Positions 23,884 through 35,680 of a DNA stretch of 64,000 bases are shown here, in pieces. Where the stretch lies: NCBI GenBank assembly GCA_018389105.1, contig JACATO010001577.1, positions 59,457 through 123,456 of the forward strand. Reading direction: 5' to 3'. The notes below the pieces were generated by a model, which saw only the letters and a list, made by a program, of their open reading frames with translations, did no database searches and was not told the origin of the DNA. Position numbers and translations under genes: made by a program. Origin of the DNA: Nautilus pompilius (lineage: Eukaryota; Mollusca; Cephalopoda; Nautilida; Nautilidae). Position 1 is the stretch's first letter; each line of letters opens with the position of its first letter.

Positions 23884-23905
23884 TAATATAATAATAATAA
23901 TAATA
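23790..23905. repeat. (ACT)n-(AAT)n compound microsatellite
   Basis: About 21 ACT units pass directly into (AAT)n, with two short ATATA irregularities. The change from ACT to AAT is a single base per unit. The minus-strand ORF with poly-Ser and poly-Ile is a translation of this repeat. Confidence 0.95.
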
Positions 23906-26250
23906 GGAAAAATACTTTAAAATGAATACAGAAGTAACAGAAGTAGATATAAAGAATGTGTACCTTCAAGTTAAAGGTAAAAAATGTATTTAAAAATCAA
24001 TAGAAAATGATGATGAAAAACGTTGTTAAATCCATCAACCTATCGGTTGCAGCAAGGATTGCAGGCTTATTTTAACTTAAATTGCATTTACCTTTGCATC
24101 CAATTAATGTTTAATATGGCAGAGGAAATACAAAACAGAAGAGTTAATTCATTGTACATATTCTTTATTCGAATGGTAGTTTGGCGTCATTAAATTAAAA
24201 ATACTACAAAATGTTATTTAATTCATCCCACCTCAAAAATCTGATGACTAATGTATTCATAAATCGGTAAAAAAAAGTATGTAAAGAAAAGAATTTTTTA
24301 AAGTATCCATCCGTAACCTAGATAGATTAGAAATTTGCTCTATATAAATATGGTTAGCCAGGTGTTTTGATCACCCCAGTTAAGATATTTGTTGGTATTG
24401 TTGTTGTTAGCAAAAAAAATCGCGAGGAATAGTTTTGATAAAGACCTCGATTTCGACTTGTCCAAAAATATCCGACAGCATCATCGAACGATGGCATCAC
24501 TTTATCCTCATCTTCCAAAGTCGGTGTCAACTGTTAGAAATGCGTTAAAACGGACGTGAGGACTTTCACTCTACAGCTGCTGGCGTTGACCTGGTGCTTG
24601 CTTACCACACGTCCCACATCATTCGTCGGATGGTGGGGCTTTATGATATCGTCCTCGCCCCTCTGATACGGGTTCCTTGTACGCCTTCGCAGAATTATTC
24701 TTGTCTGTTTGCCTGAACAGAGCGGAAGAACAAACGTCCAGAAGGTGACGTAAAGCAATTCCCCCCCCCCTGATTCGCCAAGTTCCTACAAACTGCGATG
24801 GGACTTATATAATCCGCATAATTCCGAAGTTAAAGGCAATAACTTGTTATAGTGCCTACAATTAGTTTCGAAGTGTAAACGAGACTTAACTAAATGTTAT
24901 TAATTCTATTTATTATTTAAAAGGTAACAGGTGCATTATGGGAATAAACATGATGTTCATAATCTCGCTCGCTCGCTCGCTCGTGAAACCATCATTCTGA
25001 TATCCTCACGTAGATATAAAAAACATCTTTTCTTTAATTGGACCGTGATAATGGCCCCGCTCGTAATGTCATAACGGATCGTTAGATGAGTATTCAGCAT
25101 GTGGCTTGGCGGAAAGAGAGTAGCCTCGGTGAGATGAAGAGATGCCCAGCAGGTTTGCTGCTGTACCCCATAAGGTTCTGTAACGGCCCGCAGGGGCTGA
25201 TTGTCTTCGGGTCATGTTACCGGTGTGCTTGCCATGGGCACGATAATGACTTGATCAGAAAACGATGTCGGCGGAGTATGTGGGTCAGTTCTGCGTGGAT
25301 CTGATGATGAAAATAAAATACACTCTCCCGAGATGTTAATGCGCGGCTTCCTCCATTGGCGGTCCCTAACCCGTATTCCATGATGTGAAACTTCGATCCG
25401 TTATCTTTGCGAACAGAGCCGAAGTAGTGTACGTTATCCGTCGTTTCTCGGCAGGCCGCAAACCACCGGTGACGCCGTATCCAAGATAACGGAAAGCGAA
25501 ATGCCCCAAACCTAACCCTCACATTGCCAGGAATTTGCTCGAAAGACAAACAAATAAAGAAGTGCAACATATTGTTTTTGATAAGCCGTAAACGAATTAG
25601 AGCCCATGCATTTGGACTGCTTAGATCTTGGTACTAAAAGTATTACGCTTAGTAAATCGTTTTGGCGTTTTAAATTTGAATTTACATGCACTCAGGCACT
25701 GCCAGAAGTTGCTGTGACACGCACCGAGGAGATAGTAGTCTGGCTATTAAGTTGCATTGCAGTTTCGGTTTTTCCAGAAGTTTTCTTGGAAGTGCTAATA
25801 CGATTTTCATGAACGCCAGTACAATCTAGTAGAAGGATTTGTTTGACCAGCACTCATCTAAGCTGTTGTTGGTGAGGGAATCTTTGTTATCTGAGAGGGA
25901 AGTTAATTCTTTTTTATATATATCAACTCTTGCGTGATGCTGAAGGGAGGTGGGGGTGTGTATTTTAAATATTAGAAAGGAGGGAATTCGACAGGTTTTT
26001 CAACAAACTGAACCTTGAACAGGTTCACTAGTTCAGAAATCTGTTCTTTGAAAAAAAAAACACAAAACAACAAGAACGATGAGATTTCTTCCAGAATTGG
26101 TGGAGCTGTAAATAAAATTGCTTTTTTAAAACGTAGACCAAATATCGTCAGATCAGAAAATAATAAAAACAAGCAAATGTGGAGAGGAAAAAAGAAGACG
26201 ATAGACAACAAAGTCGAATTGATTTAAACATTATGAAAAGTTTTATTTCA
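23906..26250. other. Intergenic sequence with a GC-richer island
   Basis: No recognised gene. A (CTCG)n run lies at 24964-24983. A GC-richer, repeat-free island at about 25.06-25.56 kb carries a 117-codon minus-strand and a 72-codon plus-strand ORF; neither has a motif I know. The island could be regulatory. Confidence 0.4.
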
Positions 26251-26256
26251 GTTTTT

Positions 26257-26318
26257 CTCGCCAGCCAGAGACATCGGCGGTAAGGTAGCTCGGCTGGCGA
26301 GCTCCACATCGGATGTCT
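26257..26318. other. Two interleaved inverted repeats
   Basis: The arms CTCGCCAGCC (26257-26266) and GGCTGGCGAG (26292-26301) are perfectly complementary over 10 bp. AGACATC (26269-26275), inside that loop, is complementary to GATGTCT (26312-26318), outside it. The two stems interleave, as in an H-type pseudoknot. The block is GC-rich in AT-rich surroundings. Function unknown; a structured RNA or a palindromic protein-binding site would fit. Confidence 0.5.
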
Positions 26319-26547
26319 GCTGTCTCCGTGGCTAAGTCATTCCAGATTTTTGTCTTTCTTTCGCACATTATAATATTCGTTTTATGGCATCAGTAATTCC
26401 TAATTAAACGAGTAAAGAAGCTGTAATCTGCGTCATATGTTCTGACCTTAGATCACGCGACGTCGATTATAGCCTTACTATCGTTTATTGGTTTAATTGG
26501 AAGTTACTGGCTGCTGTAACACTACTTGTCTCTGTAGCAAGCAGCAT

Positions 26548-26548
<1 letters not shown>

Positions 26549-26606
<58 letters not shown>

Positions 26607-27069
26607 CAATGTCATATCTATGTACTGACGTCATCTCTCTCTCTCTGTACCAATGTCATATCTCTGTACTGACGTCATCTCTCTCTGTACCAATGTCATA
26701 TCTATGTACTGACGTCATCTCTCTCTCTACCAATGTCATATCTATGTACTGACGTCATCTCTCTCTGTACAAATGTCATATCTCTGTACTGACGTCATCT
26801 CTCTCTCTGTACCAATGTCATATCTATGTACTGACGTCATCTCTCTCTCTGTACCAATGTCATATCTATGTACTGACGTCATCTCTCTCTCTCTGTACCA
26901 ATGTCATATCTCTGTACTGACGTCATCTCTCTCTCTTACCAATGTCATATCTATGTACTGACGTCATCTCTCTCTCTGTACCAATGTTATCTATGTACTG
27001 ACGTCATCTCTCTCTGTACCAATGTCATATCTCTGTGCTGACGTCATCTCTCTCTCTCTCTCTCTCTCT
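26549..27069. repeat. CT-rich minisatellite alternating CCAAT and CRE words (locus 2)
   Basis: After a pure (CT)n block, about eleven units of about 40-46 bp follow. Each unit has TACCAATGTCATATCT(A/C)TG followed by TACTGACGTCATC and a (CT)n spacer. The TGACGTCA palindrome is kept in all eleven units, while CT spacer length varies from unit to unit. The plus-strand ORF that repeats a CTDVISLS peptide is a translation of the array. Confidence 0.95.
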
Positions 27070-28740
27070 AATAGCCGCCCACAAAAGCCCATTCTCGCTC
27101 AGACTAAATTGCTAAACTATTCTAGAAATCTGTCTCATCTTTAGAGTCTTGGCACTCTGCACATTTGTTTGCACTAAAAGAGAGCGGAGATGATTTATCA
27201 TCAACACACTCCGGTAAGAGGCTGTGGGATTCAGCATCCAGGTTTTGTCGTTTATTTCCAGTGTGTATGCGTGTGTTAATATGGCGTAACTACGGGTTGT
27301 CATGGCTTATAAAACGTTATTTATACGGGTGATTTTAAACCTTTCTTCTGCGATCTTCATCAGCTGGTAATTAATAACAAAATCAAGACAACTGAGAGGC
27401 GTACATGTGAAAGCAGTGCGCCAACAGTTTTGCGATTCGCGTGAGATGCGATGTTCAGCCCTCTCGCTTCTTCCAGAAGAAAAAGCTCTTAAAGCGGAAG
27501 TTTCACATTCACGGATAATCGACCCGATCGGAAAGCAAAGCAGGAATTGTAGTCAGTCGCTTTCGTCTTGGTTGTCTGTTGTTGTTGTTTTAAAACAAAC
27601 CCTCCATCCTTTTCTTCCACGCGAGAAACCAATTGACCGAAGACACCGGGGTGTGGGGAGAGTAAAAGAGTCGTAATCCCCTTTGCAGCTGTAGGCTCGA
27701 GAGCGGCAAATGGGGGGACTGGTGGTGAAACAGCTTTGATATACTATACAGCGCCAGTCGGCGAGTCTGATTTAGGGGCTCGAGACCAATCGGGCCCTTT
27801 TTTTCTGGCCCGCGTTTGTTAGAAATTAGCTGGGCTCGAACCTCCCTCCACCAACCACCCGGGGATGGGAACCGACTGAGAGGGAACGGCTTTTAGACTT
27901 CGCGACAGAGGCTCCGTATTTACGGGTCTTAAAACCGAGCGTATGGAAGCGGTGCTCGAGGTAATGGTTATTTACTCCGGCGGGCTTTCAAATTTCTTGA
28001 CAAGCGAAAGTAAAGTCTAGAAGAGCACCGGACTTCCTTCCCTCTTTCTCTCTCCTCCTCCCCTCCGTCAACAATAAATCAGGGCCGAGAAGCGAGAAAG
28101 ACGTCCGCTGTACAGCCGAGAGGACGAAATGGGAAAGGCCGAGTAAACTCCGATTACAATCCCCAACTCGGACAGGTTTTCCGAAGTTTGGGAGTTTTTG
28201 CATTAGCGTAATAATGATTTAAAACGGATGAGATTAGAAGTTTGTCCGAAACAGATTCGGTTTAGAAATTTACATTATGCCGCTACACGAGTCGCCGTAA
28301 ATTTCTCGTAGTCCTGTGACAGGCTGACGTTTTCATTAGCGCCGCGTGGTGGAGCCGTATGCCAAAACATTCCATCTTTACGGGTGTCTTCGGCTCTGAT
28401 ATCGTAATGCATTGCAAAGACACTTCAAAATACTGTCTCACAGAGATTTGTCTACATGTATGTATCTAAACGTGAAGATCGACTTGAAACTCTGGCGTTG
28501 TTAATAAGCTTTCTTTAATAAGGAAAAGAAAAGAGGGAGGAGATCATGCTAAGATTTATGATTGACAATTAATTCTTCCATTTGTAAACCAAGGGTGTTT
28601 GCAGTTTTGCAATTTGGACTCGTGACTGCGGCGCCTGCCATCTGGCGGAGAATCTGCGAGATTACGAAAAATCTTCGGATGAGAGTTAATCCATGTCCCT
28701 TTACTCGTGTAAATAAATTCATTTTTTTAAAAATGCTACT
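27070..28740. other. Intergenic, GC-richer island
   Basis: From about 27.4 to 28.4 kb the sequence is GC-richer and free of tandem repeats, with several TTTAC/GTAAA and ATTAG words. ORFs are short and show no recognisable domain. It may be regulatory, but nothing specific can be claimed. Confidence 0.35.
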
Positions 28741-28768
28741 AGAGAGAGAGAGAGAGAGAGAGGGGGGG
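28741..28768. repeat. (GA)n with G run
   Basis: A short GA run followed by GGGGGGG. It is embedded in a 218-codon plus-strand ORF (28562-29218), which I do not accept as a gene because it is an in-frame read through this repeat and a poly-A run, with no known domain. Confidence 0.9.
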
Positions 28769-30209
28769 GCTCGGAATCGCCAGAAACCCCCAAAATTTTT
28801 TTATTCGTTCGTTTCTTTCCTTTTCTTGTTTCCACATTTTGATATTTCGGACGCCTTGCCCAGTGCTGTATCCTCCTTCAAGTTGCTGTCGTCGTACGCC
28901 GATGCCCGGATTGGAGGCAAACTCCTTATGACGAAGCGTAGTGCCGAGGATATCCGCCAGGAAGCGTTGCCAGTACTGCGCTACGTGGAGACTAAAGACA
29001 TCCGACTCCAACAGAAAAAAAAAAACTTTTCCTGGATCTTTTTCATTTTCAGATGTGGGAAGGATGCAAAGTGCGTCCACGTGGCAGTCTGGTGTAGAGA
29101 AAACACCAGTTCTCCAAACCAGCTCCTTCCCACGGACCCGCGCGGTTTACTAGCCAAATGTCGCCCCGTTCAGTTGACCCTGATGAACACCCCGGAAATA
29201 AGTCGTCGAGATCGGTGATTGTGAGAAGTTGTCTCGTTTTATTTACTCTGGTGACGGGAAGATCGGGCCGGGAAACAACAGCCGATTTCCAGAAAGTCCA
29301 GGTAAAAGTCTGGCCACTGCCGAAATAAATTAACTCGCAGCTGTAATGAACCGCATGCATTTCTTTTTTTGCTTTTCTAAAGGGCTGACCACTGCTTCGA
29401 TGCTCCCAAATACGATTCGGACAGGAGTCAGTTTTTTAAAAACAATATTTATTTTGTATTGTGTTAATAAATTCAAGTTAGGCCATCTTATAACGTTTGG
29501 GTGTCGTGATAAAGAAGTGCGGAGTTTCGGTAAATTTAATTAAAATTCCAATTTGAAGCAAAATTAGGAAGTGACATTTAAAATCTTTATTATTTTTCTT
29601 TTTAAACGAAATTTAGCACTAAGACAATGTTTTATTTCTTTTTGAATGGTCTACGCTTATTTTTTTTATTTTTTTTATTTTTGCTTTCTTTAAATTAAGG
29701 CCTGCTTTGAGGCGGTTCAGCCATGCGAAATTAGATATTCCCTCGGTTGACGTACTTGTCGACCTTACTGCGAGTATTTGTCATTTTTCGCCGGAATTTC
29801 CCGACTTCAGCCGAGCATATCCACGAACGTTTCCGACATAGAACCAACCCGCTGACAGACCTGGTAGTGCTGGCGGTGAAGATCGTTATCAGATGGGGAG
29901 AAAACAGGTACAGGGCTACGTCACCAAGGGCCAGTTACGAGGAATGAGCGGGCAGACGGATCCCGGTCTAGTAGCTCTACGCCGCCCCGCTGTGGCTGAC
30001 TGGTAAGCTCTATCTGTAGATGGTCGAGTTTCGCACTAAGAATCACTTACCTGTCGATCTTACGGGGATCTGTCAATAAAACTAATCTTAAATTTCTTAT
30101 TATTGTCTGGCTTTTCTTTTTCTACTCGTGAACCTGCCTTAGTTCCGCTGTACGAGCAGAATACTTTTGCTGTCGATTTTAATTTCGTTATAAAATGTTT
30201 TGATATTTG

Positions 30210-30213
<4 letters not shown>
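28769..30213. other. Intergenic sequence, no gene seen
   Basis: A GC-richer part at 28.85-29.3 kb is followed by AT-rich sequence at 29.4-29.7 kb, and the stretch 29.72-30.05 kb is mixed. Open frames exist on both strands, but none shows a motif I recognise. Confidence 0.4.
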
Positions 30214-30267
<54 letters not shown>

Positions 30268-30694
30268 CTTACGTCATATCTCTCTGTACTGACGTAATAT
30301 CTCTCTTATTGACGTCATATCTCTCTCTGTACTGACGTCCTCTGTACTGACTTCATCTATCTCTCTGTACTTACGTCATATCTCTCTCTGTACTGACGTC
30401 ATATCTCTCTGTACTGACGTCCTCTGTACTGACTTCATCTCTCTCTCTGTACTTACGTCATATCTCTCTGTACTGACGTCATATCTCTCTCTGTACTGAC
30501 TTCATCTCTCTCTCTGTGTATACTGACGTCATATCTCTCTGTATTGACGTCATATCTCTCTCTGTACTGACTTCATCTCTCTCTTTCTGTGTACTGACGT
30601 AATATCTCTCTGTACTGACTTCATCTCTCTCTCTGTGTGTACTTACGTCATATCTCTCTGCACTGACGTCATATCTCTCTCTGTACAGACTTCA

Positions 30695-30725
<31 letters not shown>
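30214..30725. repeat. CT-rich minisatellite with CRE variants (locus 3)
   Basis: After a (CT)n block, units of about 22-26 bp combine CTCTCTGTACTGACGTCATA with (CT)n. About six units keep TGACGTCA; others carry TTACGTCA, TGACGTAA or TGACTTCA. The array is more diverged than locus 2 and lacks the CCAAT word. Confidence 0.95.
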
Positions 30726-31239
30726 AACATAACAATAAAGCGATTCCTTTCCTGATCCATGGATAAGCATTTCCTACCTCCAGTAAGCAGAAAGTGGAGA
30801 AAAGCTAGATGCTTCAGTACAAACTGCTACGAACCAAAAACAGGCTCTGTTTTAACACGGGAACCATAAATCAAAGACTGAACAGACAGCGGGTTTTGCA
30901 GCTGTCTGTTGAAATAAAAGCCACAAACCTACCGGTTGTCGTGGAGGCCTTCGTGCAGTAATTTGAAGACATTTAGACGCGGCTGTTGATCGCAAACATG
31001 AAAATTTTCTCCGCATTCAAAAGAAATTTGCTTCATAGATGCGATAAGCTTGTAAGTATTCTCCGTACGACATCGTTCACCAGTTTATTTCATCCGATGT
31101 CGTTTTCGTGAACTAGCTTCATCCTCAACACGCAATAGTCATATTTTACCCTAAAATAAAGGTATAAAAATATGAGCACCTTGAAGTAAAAGTAATTTGT
31201 AGTCGGACACGTGAGCAGAAAACATGACATTAACATCCA

Positions 31240-31590
31240 GTAACGTCTTCGCGTGCTTTATGTCGTGAAGGGGCTACGACGACACGCTGTGGCGTAGATG
31301 CGGTGATAGATTGCATGAAGCCCTTGTCGGAAGACTCGGGTGAGCCGATTATCGAGCCCAGGTACGTATACAGCAGAATTAAAGAGATGCCTTGATGAAC
31401 ACCGGCCCAGTCTTACAAGCAGCCAAAACTACTGTTCACGCCGTTATGCTGAGACCATCGCCCTGAACCGCTCGACTGGTCTTTCTCCACGCCCATGCCC
31501 GTCCTTTCGAAACCGTGACTCGCCAAAACGCTATGGCCGATGTCTTGACCAAAGAGCACGATACGCGCTGAGCTAATCCGTTACCTCATA
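31240..31590 (-). repeat. Possible tRNA-derived SINE remnant
   Basis: On the minus strand, ATTAGCTCAGCGCGTATCG (near 31.56-31.58 kb) resembles a tRNA box A, and GGTTTCGAAAGG (31503-31514) resembles a degraded box B. They are about 60 bp apart, longer than in a normal tRNA (about 45), so this is not a tRNA gene. The sequence further downstream on that strand could be the SINE body. Alternatively it is decayed coding sequence of an unrecognised element. Confidence 0.25.
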
Positions 31591-31812
31591 GCTAAACCAG
31601 TGATCGATCAGCTCATTTTAAATGTTGCACTGCTTATCTAGTTGAAGGCAGTGTTATAGCCATTTATCATTTTGGTAGTCTACCTATTTATCCGTATATC
31701 TTTTTGTGTTTAATTAGTATTTAATTTAGCAAGACAGGTAATTTAGGCACGCGCTCAGACAAAACGAGCGCGTTTCCACATGAACTTTAACAGCCGAACT
31801 GACCTGGCTACA

Positions 31813-31849
<37 letters not shown>
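31813..31849. repeat. (CA)n microsatellite
   Basis: About 18 CA units. Confidence 0.95.
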
Positions 31850-33861
31850 ATCACCTTCTAATATTCTGAACGCCTAGATACTTTCTATTTTTGAGTAAAC
31901 TTAAAACAATGCTGCACTTTGTTTTAATTGTTATCAAGTGCTATGGTATTTAAGTTACCTGATCAGCATCACTCGCTATCGGCGCATATAAATCACCCCG
32001 GAAGCTCTTTTCCGCCATTGTCTTCTATTCGTCCCGCTTCCGTTACCAGATCCGTAAGTTCGCTGTTTCCCTTTCCAGCGTGCTGATTATGACAGAAGTC
32101 GATGGCCAGAATGCTTTATTTACTTTCATTGAATCATCAAAAAATCGGAGCTGGCTCTTTAATTTTCTTGAAGAACCGGCATCTTCCGCATTAAACTGTA
32201 TGCGAATTTAATTCGTCAGCCCTCGCGATGGTCTCGGGCGTGCGTTTCTCCCGTCTCCGAACGGCTGATGAATGGGTCTCCTCCGCCGGTCGATAGCCTC
32301 ACGGGCCGAGCCCCTCGCTCTACCTAAACTAACACGTCAAACGGCTGCCTTATTCTGACAAAACCAACGAGGTTTTCAGTCGGGCGGATGAATCTATAAT
32401 ACCACTTCCGATCAATTCCTTGAATCAGAATTCCAGTACATTAACTAAAAGACGGCCGTGTAACGTGCTGGAACATTTTCAGATTTTTTTGTCTTTGTTG
32501 CTGAACTCCTTCCCTCCTCCTCCTCCTCCTCTCTTCTGATAACTACACGGGGAGGGGGGAAGAGAAAGAGATGATTAAGGAGAGAAGTTCCAGCCGCGGT
32601 CGCTGGAAACCCTCCGGCGTGTGAGGGGTCATTAGAGCTGTCAAAATTCACCCGTCTTCGCGAGTCCCCGTCGTCGACACTATTGGCTTGACATTCGTTC
32701 CTTTCCCAATCGATTCGAATCCTCCACTATATTTGTACAAATCACTTAATTACCACTCGACTGACAAGGGTGAAGAGATCCGTGATTTATACGCCTAGCT
32801 GTCTAATTTTTCTTTGTGTTATATCGCGGCCCGCCTCGGATATCGCGGACTGTGACCTAATGAAACATAATTGGAACAGGATGCAATATTGGCCCGCAAA
32901 GGGAGGGTGGGTGGGCGGGAGGAAGCAACGGGCAGATTTTTCCCTTCGCAGGTAGTTGATTACGAAGCTCACCCGCGCGCCGGCCATGAGAGGATTTGTC
33001 CGTCACGCTTCACTGACCACGTGGCTGTCCTCGCCACCTGATCATCAGCGCGGACTATGGCGAAATCAGACAATGAATCCGGGGAATCGCGGAGACAAGA
33101 TAGCGGAAATGGGGAAGATTTTTGATTGCCGCGGGTCAGACCGGCCAAGCGGCTCCCTTCATGAAAACCGGTATCGTTCAATCGATTGCGCATTGCTAAA
33201 TATTCTGTCTTCAATTGAGCGTCAAATCCGATCCATTAAACTGATTCATTGCATAAAAGTTCTTGAAATAAATGTACGTGAAATTGAAGTGGTTAACTTC
33301 CAGCTGATACCCCTGTCTTGCAGTAATGATATGCTTATTTCTCCCGTTTTGTTTTTATTTTATCTTTATTTCCCTTGCTTATCCACATTTTCCGCAAGTT
33401 TATTTTGCTATATGTGGAAAGTTTCTCTCTCCAAATTTTGTGAAACTATTAAAACAGAAAAGAAAAGCCATCAAATATCAGATTTTCTCCTTTTTTAAGC
33501 AGACGTGTTCTGTCTAATTAATATGCCACAACTCAACGATAGACTGCAATCCACAGATTTAAATTTTATCAATACTACGTATGATTCAGAAACGATCGAA
33601 TCCATACAAAGATGCTTTCATAGTTAACTTTGTGTGAAGCATTCGGAGACAGCCATCTTATGATTCTGGGCTCTTTTGAGTGACGTCATAACTGGTGCAC
33701 AACCATGACGCACTACCGGAGAGCGCATGGCACCAGGAGCAATTATAACGGAAATTAAACATTTTGTAAAGGTTTTTGACAACAGGCCTACGACATCCGT
33801 CCATGCCTGTTTAGAAGTATCGATATTACCGGTCTCCGGTTTTGCTTGAACGTCCTCAGCA
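31850..33861. other. Intergenic, GC-richer islands
   Basis: Repeat-free, GC-richer stretches lie at about 31.97-32.7 kb and 32.8-33.2 kb, with (CTC)n at 32516-32531. Candidate homeodomain words (TTTATT, TTAATT, ATTAG) occur among GC-rich sequence. A 180-codon plus-strand ORF (32956-33498) has no recognisable domain, and its hydrophobic tail comes from T-rich sequence. I see no supported gene. Confidence 0.35.
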
Positions 33862-34897
33862 CAGTAAACTCTCACTTTACACGACTCTTAAAGTAGGGAA
33901 TAAGGTTCACTTTACGCGGCGATGTTTCATTATAACGCTATCCCGCCACGAGACAAAGTAGTCCTCGAGAGAGAGACGGGTTTGATATTCTTCCGCGAAC
34001 GCTAGTGAGTCATCACTTACCAATTCGCGTTTGTATTCCTTAATAACAATGGGCCCAAAAAAGAAAAGATGAGGTTCTTAGTGCTTCAGCAGTGAAAATA
34101 AAGCAAGAAAAGTCACTCTTTGGAAGTAAAATTAAAAGTCATCGAGCGATTTGAGACAGGTAAAAGATTAATGGATATTTCACGTGCGATGGGGCTGAAC
34201 AAAGCAACATGGCGGACTATCCGTTCACATGCGGATGAGATAAAAGCGAGTGGTCTGCGTGCTACATCAGTTCTGGTAGGCCTGACATTACAGAAAGGCT
34301 TTTGGGTACTTGGATTGAGCACCGAATGGAGGAAAACGTCCCGTTAAGTCTGCGTGTTATAAAGTGCAAAGGATTGAGTTTGCATGAATCATTGACGAAA
34401 GACTAAAGTGAAAGTGATGTGAAACCTTTCCATGCGAGGGCTTTCCCGTTTTAAGAAGCGGTTTAATCTGCACAACATAACAGTGATGGGAGCAGCAGCC
34501 ATGGCCGATCAAAAATGCAACCGAAAGTTTCCGTAGTCTGCTGGCACAAATTACAGCTGGTGGTGAGTGTAGCCCTGTCGATGAAGCGGAATTACATTGG
34601 AAGATGCCAAACAGAACTTATATTTCTCCAAGATGAAAAAAAACACCCCGGTTTTAAAGCCGCGGAAGATCGATGCACTCTTCTATTAGGGGGCAATGCA
34701 CAAGGAGACTTAAAAACTTAAACCCTTAATGTGTGGACCCCTAGAGTTCATGATACTTAATTGTCGTTGCTCTTCATTTCTGTCTCTCTCCTTTCATCCA
34801 CCGGCTCGCATCGCCACCTATTTACATTTGAAATTATATTTCGCTTAACACGGTGTTTTTCAGGCACGGATTAATCGAGTTAAGTGAGACTTTACTG
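33862..34897 (+). mobile_element. Tigger/pogo-type DNA transposon, internally deleted
   Basis: The left end reads CAGTAAACTCTCACTT and the right end, read inward, CAGTAAAGTCTCACTTAA. These are matching terminal inverted repeats, with TA immediately outside the right end and CA outside the left, where the family duplicates TA. The element is about 1.04 kb; autonomous members are normally longer than 2 kb. Inside, the transposase start is recognisable at 34049 (MGPKKKR, then a stop). The N-terminal CENP-B/Psq-type HTH and later pieces of the transposase follow. The downstream catalytic half is deleted. Confidence 0.8.
34049..34722 (+). pseudogene. Tigger transposase remnant (CENP-B HTH and start of DDE domain)
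   Basis: Reading across frames, an MGPKKK start precedes the Psq/CENP-B HTH, with LKVIERFETGKRLMDISRA, then GLNKATWRTI and DEIKA, at 34120-34250. A decayed second DNA-binding region follows (KGLSLHESL, then FKKRFNLHN-like text broken by stops). The first catalytic-Asp motif is seen as PVDEAELHWKMPNRTYI near 34.58-34.63 kb. PGFKAAEDRCTLLLGG, ending in GNAQGDLKT, follows near 34.65-34.72 kb in another frame (family PGFKASKDRLTLLL). The rest of the DDE domain is absent. At least three frame changes and several stops make it non-functional. Confidence 0.8.
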
Positions 34898-35570
34898 TAT
34901 ATTATTTTATGTTATTCGATCTTAAATTTTATTTTTAAATGAAACGCCACCCGATTCAGCCGCTCAGTCGGCCGTCTTCGAGTTTTCACTGACGAATTAA
35001 ATTCCTGACCACGTGCGTCGAAGGTTAGCGACCTCTTACTATAAGCTAGTAGCTCCATTGTGGTCCACGTCCCCTTTGGAAGATATGTCTGATTTTCATT
35101 CTCAGCTGTTCTCTTTATTTTAAGTAAACAAAACAGTCGGAGCAAACAGAGAAACTATTTACAATCAGTCTAGTTTTAAAGTGATCGAACTTTCAGTCCC
35201 CGGGGTCGTTCGTCGGGCCTCACGCAGGGGAACTCGCAGAATCTCTCCAGATTTACGACCTCTATGCATCAGTGGCTGGTCATTTTTCAGTCTTGAGAAT
35301 GAGCCCCCAAACCTAGCTAAGTAACGCTTTAAAATGAAAAAGGGTATTTCGATCAATTTAATTAACTTGTAATTATTTAAAAAAAAACACTAAAGCAATA
35401 ATATTTTAAACAGAATAAAGACATATCTGACGCACGCGGTATATCTCGCTCGTTTGCATTTCACATAGCTTATAGCAGCAACTAAAGGTCGAGAAGCGTG
35501 ATAATTTTGGGAACTGGGGGGACCACTTCGTATGTCGTTGTAACCAAATTAAACACACACACCACACACT
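34898..35570. other. Intergenic sequence, no gene seen
   Basis: Mixed unique sequence. Two minus-strand ORFs of 77 and 63 codons show no motif I recognise. Confidence 0.45.
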
Positions 35571-35680
35571 TTCTCTCTCTTTGTACTGACGTCATCTCTC
35601 TGTCTCTCTCTCTCTCTGAAGTGACGTCATCTCACTCTCTGTCTTTCTCTGTACTGACGTCATCTCTCTCTCTCTCTCTC
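35571..35680. repeat. CT-rich minisatellite with CRE palindromes (locus 4)
   Basis: A short array with three TGACGTCA copies, in TACTGACGTCATC, AAGTGACGTCATC and TACTGACGTCATC, separated by (CT)n blocks. It lies just after a short CA run. Confidence 0.9.

Noticed and set aside
28562-29218. 218-codon plus-strand ORF
   Set aside because: It crosses a (GA)n run and poly-A run, has no recognisable domain and is overlapped by an open frame on the other strand.
32956-33498. 180-codon plus-strand ORF
   Set aside because: No recognisable domain; the C-terminal half is hydrophobic only because the DNA is T-rich, and an ORF opposes it.
34912-35356. Two minus-strand ORFs after the Tigger element
   Set aside because: Considered as further transposase, but no motif agrees and they lie outside the element's right terminal repeat.
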